This document shows, piece after piece, positions 34,302 through 44,809 of a stretch of 64,000 bases of DNA. This DNA comes from Hepsetus odoe. Lineage: Eukaryota; Chordata; Actinopteri; Characiformes; Hepsetidae. Each line of letters opens with the position of its first letter. The first letter of the stretch is position 1. The notes under the pieces are model-generated. The model was given only the letters and a program-made list of their open reading frames with translations. It was not told where the DNA came from and did no database searches. The translations under genes were made by a program, and so were the position numbers. Location of the stretch: assembly GCA_017165825.1 (NCBI GenBank), contig CM029379.1, forward strand, positions 20,798,044 through 20,862,043. Reading direction: 5' to 3'.

Positions 34302-35450
34302 GTGACTTGAATCACTGCATAAAACATTCTTTTCACTGATGGAAGAAGCTTTTTTTTCTTTCAGTGCTCAAGTTGTTAAAAGGAAACTTTCACATCAGGA
34401 CTTTATCAAACAGCATTAAATCAGTCTCTAAAGTCTAACTGCGAAAACTCTCTCCCTCCACCTCCCTCTCTGCTTTCTTCTCTTTCTCGAAACCGAAAAA
34501 CTGCATGAAAGACCACACCTGCCCATTCAAAGCCCTCTTTTTTCTGTAGTTGTTCTTTGTACTTTTCTTTTTTTAGTCCTTTAATTCTACCTTCTTACAT
34601 TCTTTAACATTTATTCTTTTTCATCCTGTCGATTTTTCCTCAGCTCCTTTGACATTTTTTTTCATTTTCTTTCTTGCACTACCTCTATTTCTCTCCCATT
34701 TCTTCCCTTCTACTCTTTAGTCCCCCTCCTCTCTTTTTAAGCACTTAATGGTGTACATCTCTGGCTAAGCACTGTAGTTGCACTTATGGAACTCTGTAAC
34801 CCTGCACTCATTAAATGGGACACACATGGGTGTCTGAGATTGGCCACAGGACTGTGTGTGAGATTTCAGTGTGTAAAAAACTTCAGGTTCGGTTTAATGG
34901 CACATTCTTAAATCTTTTCATTAACTTTAAAAGTTAAAAAGTCTCTCTACTCATGCAAAAGCAGCTCCCTGCATGACTGTTCTTCTTACCTTTAACCACA
35001 TTGACCTGACTTTGCCCAAAAGCAGAAGAAAGGCACAATTTGCTAACAGGGGAGGTACGCTGCTCTATAATAAAAACATACAGCTTTTTCCTGTTGAACA
35101 CTTTTAGTCTTCAGAGTTAATGCAAACCCACTATTTGAAGCCTGCCAAACTGTCAGCGTTCAGCATCATCAGTCAACCTAACACAAACCTGATCATCTGG
35201 AATCATCTGCTCCTGTTTCTTCACTGCTTCATGCCTAAAGTTAGATGGGTTTATTTGATTGAATGATTCATACATAGATCACTGTGTGGCTTTAAAAACA
35301 AAAAACAACCCCCTAAACCTGCACAGGTACAGGGACTGAAAATGAGAGCCAAAAATCCTTCAAGAAGTCTGGAGAACATTTCTTCACTACAGCCAAGTCT
35401 GTAGAAATAAGGTGTAGCTCAAGATTTTTTTTGTGCAGTACTATATATAC
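34302..35450. other. Pyrimidine-rich then unassigned DNA
   Basis: CT-rich to about 34740. No gene. Text near 35335-35440 ending TTTTTTGTGCAGTACTATAT resembles a Tc1 family C end but is too short to be sure. Confidence 0.4.
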
Positions 35451-35653
35451 ACACTGCACGCACACACACACTCTTTCCCAGATGGAAGAAAACTCTCACA
35501 ACCAAAGTGTACAGTCCCTGGCTCAAGGCCCACACTTCCACTTGATAAAAGTGTCCCAGCCCACGGCCTAGTCAGAATCCATCACCAGGGTTCACTACAG
35601 GGAGCCTTCTCAAACTCCTGAACCACGGAGCAAAGCACCCAGTTCACAGTCCA

Positions 35654-35840
35654 GTCATACTCTGCTAACATGGTGAAAAGTGTCCCTGCTTGTAGCCTAG
35701 TCATAGCCTGCCACACTGATGCAAAGTCCCCAGCTTACAGTCAAACTCCCCTATCAGGTGCAAAGTCTGCCTGCGCCCTGTCAAACTCCTGGCTGAGTGC
35801 CCAGTCAAACTCTGCTGCTGGTGCTAAGACTCTTGGCTGC
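35654..35840. repeat. Degenerate minisatellite, about 40-46 bp unit
   Basis: GTCA(T/A)A(C/G)(T/C)C-type unit starts at 35654, 35700, 35740, 35780 and 35804, most followed by CTGC-rich text and GCAAAGT(C/G). An earlier decayed unit may begin near 35570. Confidence 0.6.
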
Positions 35841-35841
35841 T

Positions 35842-36018
35842 TCTAGCGAGTATGGAATTGGGGAAACAAACCACAAATTATTCGCCATACATGAAACAAA
35901 CAAAGCAATTACAGGCATACACATTGTACCCACACTCAACAGGACTACCACGGGCACATGTACTTGGGAAATTGAATGAAACAGATTAGCATGACCCGCT
36001 TTCTGCGTAAGGATGCCC
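35842..36018. other. Unassigned DNA
   Basis: No feature recognised. Confidence 0.4.
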
Positions 36019-36019
36019 T

Positions 36020-36228
36020 CATTTGGACAGTGCTGGCTGAGTGACAGGGGCCTAGGGCCCAAAATCTATAGTTCATGTGTTCCTTGTCCCAGTTCCTGTA
36101 AAGTACTCTTAAGCAAGGTACTGTCCCCATCACTGCACCCTAGACGCTGGATATGTTCAATGCAGAGAAAGCATTTCATTGTGGTTTACTGTGTGCTGGC
36201 TTCACAATGGTGGTCACTTTCACTTATA
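36020..36228 (+). mobile_element. SINE-A copy, degenerate head
   Basis: CTCTTAAGCAAGGTACTGTC, CCCCATCACTGC, GTGTGCTGGCTTCACAATGG and GGTCACTTTCACTT are clear; the head is strongly changed. Confidence 0.75.
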
Positions 36229-36626
36229 CACACTCATGCTCAGATATCCATCCAATGAGAGCACAAGTGAAGACAAAATGGCTCGCTGGTAAATAAGCTT
36301 TTACATGAAACAAAGTTTTGCTAATCTTGAGGCGGCCCAAACATTTGGAGTGCTACTCTAGGGACCTATAGAGAGGCTCATAGATGATCCAGGAGCACCT
36401 GTGTTAGCTTTACTGGATTTGTGCAGAAGAGATGGAGCTGTGACAGGCCATTTGGAGTCAGTCATGCATAAGAACAGGATGCAAGCTTGAGAGAGAGACA
36501 GAAAGAATTAGAGAGCGAAAGAGAGCAGATAGTGAAGAGATCGAGGGATCGGCGGACACGGGAAGACTTGTCTCGGTTAGCGCTGAGGGAGAAGCAGCTA
36601 CAGCCAGCAAATCGATTACAAATGAG

Positions 36627-36628
<2 letters not shown>

Positions 36629-36693
<65 letters not shown>
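36629..36693. repeat. CA microsatellite, about 32 units
   Basis: The longest uninterrupted CA tract in the window. Confidence 0.95.
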
Positions 36694-36695
<2 letters not shown>

Positions 36696-36699
36696 AGAC

Positions 36700-38215
36700 A
36701 TTTCTCAGGTTAGAAGGAGGTCAGAGTTTTCACTGCATTTCATTCTTCATCTAAACTGTGGAGGCGTGCAGAAGTGATGAGAGCAATAACACAGAAGAAA
36801 AGCAGAATGTATGAGCTTCATGATCATTCCTGGATGTCAAAGTGTCCTCCCTAAAGGAGACAGAATCTGCTGTATTAGCACCACATATGTTACTATTTGG
36901 CCATGAGAGCAAAAGTAGCGCAGACAGATATACCGTTAAAAAAAAAGAAAAAAAAAAAGAAAAAAAAAAAACAACTTCTTTCATTGTGAAAGTGCTTTGT
37001 GAAAGTCACATCACTTTTTTTTTTCCTCTGAGGTTTGATCCCATTTAAATCGTTGTATGTTCCAAAACCAATCACAATTATTTAATGACCATTTTCCGAG
37101 CTTTTTTATCCCTTACAATTAAACAGGCTACTGTGCCTTTAAGGCTGCTGTAAATGAGCTCTGTTCTGACTGGCTGCCATGTACAGTGGATTATTCAGAA
37201 CGCAGTCCAAGCTAGACTGTACCTCTGTATGTATCTGTAACAAAATAAACAGTAAAGCCATTCATAAGAGGCCACATTTTAAGTTTCATTATTTGATTGA
37301 TTCTAATAACAGGTATTATGTAAATTAAAAATGTATCTATTCAAAGGAACATGCCAGCAGTACCCAAACCTTTGCAAACAACACTCTACAAATTAGTCTC
37401 CTTCTTCTTTCAGCTGCTCCCACTCTTGTCCACCCATTCCAACCTGCCTGCACCCTCTTTAATTCTATATATTAATCTGTTGTCCTATAACTGGAATGGG
37501 AAAATACACATTTTGTATTTTGTTTTTGTTTCATTTCATTTTGTTTCAATACATTTTAAGTGAGTTTAAGTGAAAAAGTCTTTACGTCTTGAGAAATCAG
37601 ACATTAGCTGTAATGGAGATCTTAAATCAGGAATGTTCCTTTTCAAAATAAGAATCATGATGTCTTGTCTGTTTTTAGGTGTTACAACTAACAGATGTTT
37701 TTTTAACGTTTTGATACTTTGGACTCTCTAGAAGCAGCCTTCATTATCCCGGTCCCCGTCTGCTTTACCCGTCCTGACAGAAAGCCCACTGAAGCTGATC
37801 TACACTTCTGCTTCTTTTGATGTGTTATGTGGCATCAAGTCTCTCCATGCTGCAAGTTCAGAAAGGTGTCTCTGAGCAATTTGCTCACTGGGTTGTTACA
37901 AGAGTGCTTGATTTTCACCATCGTCCATGCAGTCTTGTGTGGGAATTACATAATCCAGCGCGCCATGTAAGATAAGTACAAACCATTAGGCTTTTCTCCT
38001 CTGACTCCAGCTTCGGAAGTATCTATTAGGCTTGTAATTAAAGACTTGATGGAGTTACATAAGTAAGACTGCAATGTTTAATTGATCTCCTAGAACATCC
38101 AAGCCCTCGATATTTCAATATAGTTAATGATGTACAACCAATAGTCAATTACTGCTTCAAATTCAACCTATATTCATCATAATAGCAGCTAGCAGATCAT
38201 CAGATTTAACTATTT
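36700..38215. other. Unassigned DNA
   Basis: A-rich tract at 36938-36972. No gene recognised. 37930-38110 is high-complexity DNA with TAATTA-type words and could be conserved noncoding sequence. Confidence 0.4.
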
Positions 38216-38224
38216 CGTTACAAG

Positions 38225-38795
38225 TGAGAAGAGTAACAGCGAGTGTGGACGAGAGGGGAAGAAGAGAGTGCAGGCAGGTTGGAATGGGTGGAGAAGAGTG
38301 GCTGAAGTGATTTGTGACAGACGCATACCAGCGAGAGTAAAAGGGAAGGTTTACAGGACAGTAGTGAGACCAGCTATGTTGTATGGGTTGGAGATGGTGG
38401 CACTGAGAAAAAGACAGGAGGCGGAGCTGGAGGTGTCAGAGTTAAAGATGCTGAGATTTCCGTTGAGTGTGACGAGGATGGGCAGGATTAGAAAGAAGTA
38501 TACTAGAGGGACAGCTCAGGTTGGACATTTTGGAGACAAAGTTAGAGAAGCAAGGTTGTGTTGATTTGGACATGTCCAGAGGAGAGACGAGGATTATATT
38601 GGGAGGAGGATGTTGAAGATGGAGGTGCCAGAAAAGTGGAAAAGAGGAAGACCAAAGAGGAGGTTAATGGACATGGTGAGAGAGGACATGCAGGTGGTTG
38701 GTTTGACAGAGGAAGATGCAGAGGACAGGAAGAAATGGAAACAGATGATCTGCTGTGGCGTCCCCTAAACAGCAGCAGCCGAAAGAAGATGAAAA
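38225..38795 (+). mobile_element. RTE-like LINE 3' end with ORF C-terminus
   Basis: The plus-strand frame 38268-38564 reads the C-terminal region after the reverse transcriptase of RTE-type elements: RIPARVKGKVYRTVVRPAML, then YGLEMVALRK and ELKMLRF. The conserved CWFGHVQRR-type block follows at 38552-38585 only if the frame is shifted, so there is an indel near 38555. Next come GRRMLKMEVP and KRGRPKRRLMDMV. The 3' end GGCGTCCCCTAAACAGCAGC is typical of the family. The element is 5'-truncated and inactive. The clade is recognised from motifs and not tested by alignment. Confidence 0.8.
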
Positions 38796-38799
38796 AGAA

Positions 38800-39125
38800 T
38801 GCACAAGGTTTGGCCTTTGGTTTGCCAGTTTACCACTTAATAAATGTCTTTAAACAAAAATCCAACTTAATATCAAATATAGAATAATCCATAACAGGAG
38901 CTAATAGTCATGCAATCTTCATAGACATTACCCCCCTAAAAACTAGCAGAAGAACAGATTCTACTGAAGACCTCACTTATTTTAAAGGTGGCAGTCTCAT
39001 TGGATATCACTTTTGCTATAAGTCTTTGACTGATCTGCCCTGGTCAACCATTACAGCTGCCGTGGAATGAATGCATCTAAGAATGCATGAATCCATGCTG
39101 AGCTTCAAAGAAGAAACACAAACTC
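38800..39125. other. Unassigned DNA
   Basis: Possibly includes decayed Tc1 sequence leading into the next feature. Confidence 0.35.
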
Positions 39126-39129
39126 ACAG

Positions 39130-39270
39130 CGGGTATGAACTCTTCAAAACCTTATGGAAAGAAGAGTAAAGTCTGTTAAAGCAAAAGTGAAGAAAATTCC
39201 ATATTAATGGCCTTGATATTGGAATGGGATGGCCAACAAGTATCTATATACTTTTGGCCATATAGTGAAT
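39130..39270 (+). mobile_element. Tc1-like 3' end fragment (family G)
   Basis: CAAAACCTTATGGAAAGAAG, TCCATATTAATGGCCTTG, TTGGAATGGGATGGCCAACA and TACTTTTGGCCATATAGTG follow the order of the 3' end of a fish Tc1 family. Only the tail survives. Confidence 0.6.
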
Positions 39271-39439
39271 ATTTAATCGGGATTCATTTGGATATTGAGA
39301 AGCAGAACATTTTGAAAACAAGATTGAACTTTGAAGTCTAGATAAAGATCACTGACAGTGAGTCTCTGGGGTAAAAGGTGGACACACTAAACATCAGATG
39401 ATCAGATGAATGAATAGAAAGTCCTGTGTTGGCCATCAC

Positions 39440-39588
39440 ACACTGTGGACAGTGAATTCTTCCCCTGCGTTCAGGGATGGCATCTTGCACAAGGGTACCT
39501 CAGGGTGACCACCTGGTCCGGGACCCGTACCCCTGACCCCACGATCATGAGGGCAAGAGCTTAATCCCTAGGCAACTGCTGGGCTTTC
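39440..39588 (-). mobile_element. SINE-A fragment
   Basis: GCACAAGGGTACCTCAGGGT and CTTAATCCCTAGGCAACTGC correspond to body and A box on the minus strand; the tail half is missing. Confidence 0.65.
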
Positions 39589-39589
39589 C

Positions 39590-39975
39590 TTTCATTCGTT
39601 TAATTAAATTTCATATCATCTAATATTTAGTAGTTAAAGTCTGAAAGCATGTCTGACATGGAAAAAATTAATCCCTTTTACTTCATGAGGCTGATATGGA
39701 CAGAACCACCACCTGACGCTCACACTGAAGCCATGTTTGAAATCAGGGTCTGGGCCTTTCGAAGATTGTGGTCTACTTAGGTGTGACCTTTCGTCATTGT
39801 GAAGGATGAACTGGGCCACAAGCAAAATGTTAAACCATGTTATACTGCTCTGTGGAGGATTTGCTGTTTGCATCACAACCAAAGTCATTTGCATCTTGTC
39901 AACTTTACACAGCTTCCTTCTCTTCAGTACTGCACTATTTCACTCCAATGAAACCTAAAAGATATAACTGGATTT
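39590..39975. other. Unassigned DNA
   Basis: No feature recognised. Confidence 0.45.
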
Positions 39976-39979
39976 CATT

Positions 39980-39980
<1 letters not shown>

Positions 39981-40038
<58 letters not shown>
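39981..40038. repeat. CA microsatellite
   Basis: About 28 CA units. Confidence 0.95.
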
Positions 40039-40039
<1 letters not shown>

Positions 40040-40334
40040 CCATAAGAGTGAAAAGATCTTGATTATGATTTTTAAATACCAGTGATCAGAGCAATAGCAG
40101 GACAGGGACACGCCAGCCCTTTGCTACATAATTGCTGAAGCAATTGACATTTTGCTCCACATTAAAGCTTTTTGTACCCTCAGAGCCCGCTGTTCAGGAC
40201 TTTAATTTGCACTGTGTGTGTGTGTGTGTGTTGGGGTCGGTTGAGTAGTTGTGTGAGTCTGAAGCTCAAACTGCAAAGTGAACTTGTCTCTCTTTGTTGG
40301 ATGAATGGACCCATTCAAAGTGCATCAATCATTT

Positions 40335-40675
40335 TTCAGAAATAATGAAAAAGAAAGAAGAAGAAGAAAGCATGATACAAGGAGAGGAGCATACAGACCA
40401 ACAGCAAGGAAGAAAATATAGAGATCATTCCGAGAGAAACAGGAAAGAGAACAATGTGTAGAAAAGAATTAAAGATGAGAGCAAAAGAAAGAAAAAAAAA
40501 AAGAATGGAAAAAGAAACAGAAAGGGAGCAGAAAGGGGGAGAAAGGTGTAGGAAAAGAAAAAGCAGAGAGAGGTAGAGCAGGAGAGATGGAGAGGGAGAG
40601 AAACAGTGAAGAAGAGAGAGGAAGATGGAAGGGAGAGATAGAGAAAGATGGAGAGAAAGAGAGAGGGAGAAAAAG
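40335..40675. repeat. Purine-rich low-complexity tract
   Basis: GA/GAAA-rich DNA; the 160-codon minus-strand frame over it is an artefact of base composition. Confidence 0.85.
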
Positions 40676-40679
40676 GTCA

Positions 40680-41590
40680 AATCTGACAGTATAGGCCTGA
40701 TCAGTCCATTATTTCCATAATTCTGCATCCAAACAAACACAGTGAGCATAAAGAGCTGAAGTCCTGCAGCAGCTTTCAGAGCATTATCTCCAGACACGCT
40801 CCACTCAATCACACCCAATACAACCTCAATTACCAGCAGAAGCTCATGCTACAGAGGATACACCCCCACCGCTATTACACAAACAGTAACAGCCGAACAT
40901 GCAGCGCGTGTGTGATGGGCTAAGGGCCTCACAATGGCTTCCCATTGCATCTATTGCATCTATTACTGTGTCAAACTGCGCTTTCCACTCGATGAGAGAA
41001 GATGATTGTGGCGAAAGGGCGGCCATTATTTCTGACTATAATGGGAGACAGCATGGTGTGCAACGTCAGGCACCTTCCCCGTGGGCTGATTCTACTGGAC
41101 TGTGTGTGTGTGTTGGATGCAGTATTGACCATGCTGGTTTGTTGCTGGTGTGTATTCATATAAGGTAAGCGCTGTCACATCCGTTAGCATTGGCAGCATT
41201 GATTGTGAGCCCCTAAGTGCTTAGTGATTGTTCATCAGGGAGATTTATTAAAGAGCCCTGATTGGTTTATGAACTGCAGAACATGATAAATGACTAGACT
41301 ATTCGCAGTTGTTGTTTTTGCCACCAGTCCAATGATCCAAAAGGTGCCTTCTGAATCAGTACATAATTGAATGATCATTATTATATAAACTTTTCATATA
41401 CATTTTCATTCAGTCCAGTAGTTACTGTTGTTACAAAACCTTGTATCGCTGTTTGAAAATGAAACTTATTTCTTATCCCGTGCCAAAGTCCATGACATCT
41501 ATGGACCAATAGATGGAGTTGAGATTAATTTTTCGGAACAAAGACTCATTTCATTAAGTTACATGAAAGGAAATAAACTGGAGCCCTACA
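40680..41590. other. Unassigned DNA, conserved-element candidate
   Basis: No gene. 40938-41050 is high-complexity sequence with a direct repeat CATCTATTGCATCTATT and GCGGCCATTATTTCTGAC, the look of a conserved noncoding element. Unproven. Confidence 0.35.
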
Positions 41591-41593
41591 AGG

Positions 41594-41806
41594 GTGGTGG
41601 TGGTGGTGGTCCAGTGGTAGGATACTTGCCTATGCACCTACGGCTCAAGAGGTCCCAGGTTCAAATCCCACCTCTGGCACTACCACCACTGGGTCCCTGA
41701 GCAAGACCCTTAACCTTGAGTTGCTCCAGGGGGGACTGTCCCTATAGGACATGGAAGTCGCTCTGGATAAGAGTGTCTGCTGAATGCTGTAAATGAGTAA
41801 ACCTAT
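41594..41806 (+). mobile_element. SINE-B copy with GGT expansion
   Basis: Head GGTGGTCCAGTGGTAGGAT preceded by extra GGT units; CCCAGGTTCAAATCCCACC, AACCTTGAGTTGCTCCAGG and GTCTGCTGAATGCTGTAAAT follow. Confidence 0.9.
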
Positions 41807-41830
41807 GGTAAGATGTTAAACCCACCCATA

Positions 41831-43305
41831 TACAGTCATATGAAAAAGTTTGGGAACCCCTCTTAATTCTTTGGATTTTTGTTTATCATTGGCTGACCTT
41901 TCAAAGTAGCAACTTCCCTTTAATATATGACATGCGTTATGGAAACTGTAGTTTTTCATCAGTGACATTAAGGTTATTGGATTAACAGAAAATATGCAAT
42001 ATACATCAAAACAAAATTTGACAGTTGCATAAATTTGGGCACCCCAACAGAGATAATACATGCATACTTAGTTGAGCCTCCTTTTGCAAATATAACAGCC
42101 TCTAGACGCCTCCTATAGCCTTTGATGAGTGTCTGGATTCTGGATGGAGGTATTTTTGACCATTCTTTCATACAAAATCTCTCCAGTTCAGTTAAATTTG
42201 ATGGCTGCCAAGTATGGACAGCTTGCCTCAAATCATCCCATAGATTTTTGATGATGTTCAAGTCAGGGGACTGTGACGGCCATTCCAGAACATTGTACTT
42301 CTTTCTCTGCATGAATGCCTTTGTAGATTTCAAACCATGTTTTGGGTCATTGTCTTGCTGGAATATCCAACCCCTGCGTAACTTCAACTTTGTGACTGAT
42401 GCTTGAACATTATCCTGAAGAATTTGTTGATATTGGGTTGAATTCATCCGACCCTCTACAATAACAAGGGCCCCAGTCCCTGAACTAGCCACACAGCCCC
42501 ACAGCATGATGGAAATTCCACCAAATTTGACAGTATGCAGCAGTGTGTTTTTCTTGGAATACGGTGTTCTTCTTCCGCCATGCAAAACGCTGTTTGTTAC
42601 GACCAAATAACGCATCAATTTTTGTCTCATCAGACCAAAGCACTTTGTTCCAAAATAAATCTGGCTGGTCTAAATGAGCATTTGCAAACAACACGTGACT
42701 CTGTGGCATTTGCAAACAACACGTGACTCTTTCTCATCTTCAATCATTTCTCATTGTAGAACGATGTACAGATACACCATCTGCAGCAAGATGTTCTTGC
42801 AGGTCTTTGGAGGTGATCTGTGGGTTGTCTGTAACCATTCTTACAATCCTGTGTTTATGCCGCTCCTGTATTTTTCTTGGCCTGCCAGATCTGAGTTTAA
42901 CAGCAACTGTACCTGTGGCCTTCCATTTCCTGGTTACATTCCTTACAGTTGAAAGTGACAGTTTAAACCTCTGAGAGCTTTTTGTAGCGTTCCCCTAAAC
43001 CATGATAGTGAATAATCTTTGTTTTCAGATCTTGTGAGAGTTGCTTTGAGGAGCCCATGCTGTCACTCTTCAAAGGAGAGTCAAAGGGAAGCACAACTTG
43101 CAATTGACCACCTCAAATACCTTTTCTCATGACTGGACACACCTGTCTATGAAGTTCAAGGCTTATCGAGCTAATTCAACCAATTTGGTGTAGCAAGCAA
43201 TCTGTACTGAGCAGTTACACATATCAGCAAAATGACAAGGGTATCCAAATTTTTACACAAGCATTTTCACATTTGATGTAATTTCTTACAACTAAATACT
43301 GCTTC
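41831..43305 (-). mobile_element. Tc1/mariner family B, right end lost
   Basis: The left end TACAGTCATATGAAAAAGTT at 41831 abuts a TA. The element continues with a 3' untranslated part and a minus-strand transposase. At 43305 it stops where LTR-like DNA begins (TGTCACAG), and the right terminal inverted repeat is not found downstream. An internal 28-bp tandem duplication lies at 42678-42733. Confidence 0.85.
42050..43058 (-). pseudogene. Tc1 family B transposase pseudogene
   Basis: A Met at 43058 begins MGSSKQLSQDLKTKII, a helix-turn-helix start, but a frame break follows within about 35 codons. Readable later: LWSDETKIDALF (first catalytic Asp), GCVASSGTGALV, then FQQDNDPKH (second Asp) and SPDLNIIKNLW. 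Exactly 34 residues separate the second Asp from the K in IIKN, so the DD34E glutamate position is lysine. The last 200 codons are open (41974-42630); the family stop after GGSTKY is lost and the frame runs on. Inactive by both frameshift and catalytic loss. Confidence 0.85.
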
Positions 43306-43480
43306 TGTCACAGTAGGTGGCGCTCCTCATTGGGTTTCACACTAGATGGTGCTCTGCTCAGCTCTTGGAAAAGCACACCTGTTTGGCGTTGGGCTAACAG
43401 GTGTGCTTCATTTGGGGGACTGGCTTTAAAAGCCCCATTAAGTGAGAGCAGAGCGTCGCTCACCTCCTGGGAGGAACCAA
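43306..43480 (+). mobile_element. LTR-like start with nested inverted repeats (copy A)
   Basis: Starts TGTCACAGTAGGTGGCGCTC. It shares with 54420 and 54655 the order GCTCTGCTC, GCACACCTG, CAGGTGTGC, a TTTAAA-containing segment flanked by GGGG...CCCC, then GAGCAGAGCG. The 3' limit of the LTR cannot be fixed, and the DNA to about 44420 may be part of the same element. Confidence 0.65.
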
Positions 43481-44014
43481 GGTGTCGGCAAATCTGGCAA
43501 CATACACTCAGAGGGGGTGAAACTGTGCAGTAGACTTCAGTGCGAGTTCGAGAGGCGGAGCTACGAGGTCGTCTTGTTCAACAGCAGACGAGGAAGGGTC
43601 ATTCAGGACATCTGCCATGTGCACCACGAAGAGGAGGCCGCAGAGTTTATTCCAGAGGGACTCCTCACCGGGCAAGACTGCAATGCCACCAGTAGCAACC
43701 CAGGTAGGCGAGACGCTGGAGCGGTCACCCACGCTAGCCCAGGTAGGCAAAGACTCTGCATTGCCGTCCACGTCAGCCTAGGTGGGCGGAGCGCTGGTGT
43801 TGTCACTTACGTCAGCCTGGTTGTACGAAGCTTTGGCATGGTCGGTTGTGTCAGCCTGGGTGGACAGGACTTCCGCACGATTACTATGTCGGCTTATGCG
43901 GTCGGGGTTTCGGCGCAATCGTTCAGGTTAACCTGGAAGGGCAGACTGACAGCGTTGTCGCTTACATTGACAGGGGAAGACGGGAGTTTGGCGCCGGGGA
44001 ATATGGCTGCCTGA
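43442..44014 (+). CDS. Hypothetical 190-codon frame over a 39-bp minisatellite
   Basis: The frame opens in LTR-like DNA and holds 13-residue repeats produced by 39-bp units: SPGRQRLCIAVHV, SLGGRSAGVVTYV, SLVVRSFGMVGCV and a partial SLGGQDFRTI. No known domain, signal peptide or membrane segment is evident. Repeats in multiples of three keep any frame open, so openness alone is weak evidence. It may be part of an LTR element's untranslated region or a decayed coding repeat. I report it as an unrecognised frame and do not claim it is expressed. Confidence 0.25.
   Translation: MRAERRSPPGRNQGVGKSGNIHSEGVKLCSRLQCEFERRSYEVVLFNSRRGRVIQDICHVHHEEEAAEFIPEGLLTGQDCNATSSNPGRRDAGAVTHASPGRQRLCIAVHVSLGGRSAGVVTYVSLVVRSFGMVGCVSLGGQDFRTITMSAYAVGVSAQSFRLTWKGRLTALSLTLTGEDGSLAPGNMAA
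43699..43973. repeat. 39-bp minisatellite, about 7 units
   Basis: Units start at 43699, 43738, 43777 and 43816 (each exactly 39 bases, most ending GTCAG or similar), then 43855 (38), 43893 (34) and a last unit near 43932. Consensus features: CC(T/C)(A/G)GGT(A/G)GGC at the start, a GTCA(C/G) near the middle. Confidence 0.85.
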
Positions 44015-44435
44015 GAAGGCGGGGTTTTAGTGCGAGTGATTACACCAGGTTGGGAAAGCCATAGGTGAACGTGCTCCAGTCTGCTCAGTGAGATGGGACC
44101 CCTGCATAAGCCTGCTGGAGAAAAGCGAGGCATGGAAACCTGTGTGGACATCTGTCAGAGAAGACGAGGACCCTGGGGGTCAAGGTCCATGCTCGGTGAG
44201 GATCAGGAGAAGAATGACTATGCCCAAGCTTGTAAAGAAGGACGATTTCCCTTTTTCACGCCCGCCGGAGGAGATGGTTGAGATGTGTCCAGAACCAGCC
44301 CATCGGGGGGACATTGACGGAGCTTTGGGGACTGCATCCAAACACCAGTCTGGAGGACCGTGGTGAAAGCAGGGCATACTTTGGTCCTGCAAGGGACCAA
44401 TTGGATTTTGTTTGTGTGTTTCTATTCTCCATCAG

Positions 44436-44593
44436 ATTGTACCAAACAAGTAATATACCTTATACCTGTAAATGACAGCACTTTTGAAGATCTCCAGTCC
44501 AGCGTTAGGAACCCAGGTCTCGTTGCTTTAACTGATGGTGAAACTAACATTACAGATGCTTATAAAATACTGTTCAGAGACTGTATGAATTAG
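44436..44593 (+). CDS. Candidate terminal exon (unrecognised)
   Basis: A pyrimidine tract TTTCTATTCTCCATCAG ends at 44435, a good-looking splice acceptor. The following 158 bases are open in one frame to a TAG at 44591: VIYLIPVNDSTFEDL, then SSVRNPGLVALTDG and ETNITDAYKILFRDCMN. The composition is protein-like, not low-complexity. I do not recognise the family. No upstream exon or nearby AATAAA is evident, so this may be a chance frame, a pseudogene piece or part of a mobile element. Confidence 0.25.
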
Positions 44594-44627
44594 TGAATAG
44601 TAATGATAGACATGAGATAAAACACGC

Positions 44628-44805
44628 TAGGGGACGAGGACGAGAGTGAGAGTTAGGACAAGGTGAGGATGAGACTGCAGAAAAGATTGAAGAGGAGACT
44701 TCAAATCAGCTGAAGATGAGAACAAGGTTGAGCCTGAGGATGAGACCGATTACGGTTACAAGAATGAGGATGAGATTGAGGATGAGATCAAGGACAAGGG
44801 TACGC
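44628..44805. repeat. GAGGATGAGA-type imperfect repeat
   Basis: GAGGATGAGA and variants recur (44662, 44737, 44766, 44778) in purine-rich DNA. Confidence 0.7.
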
Positions 44806-44809
44806 TTTA

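Noticed and set aside
33584..34339. 251-codon open frame (and a 202-codon frame inside it)
   Set aside because: It is Ser/Leu/Phe low complexity from a polypyrimidine minisatellite; absence of stops follows from base composition.
35335..35445. Tc1 family C terminal remnant
   Set aside because: Only GTGCAGTACTATAT-type similarity over about 20 bases; insufficient to call an element.
40336..40818. 160-codon minus-strand frame
   Set aside because: Mostly translation of a purine-rich tract; no domain.
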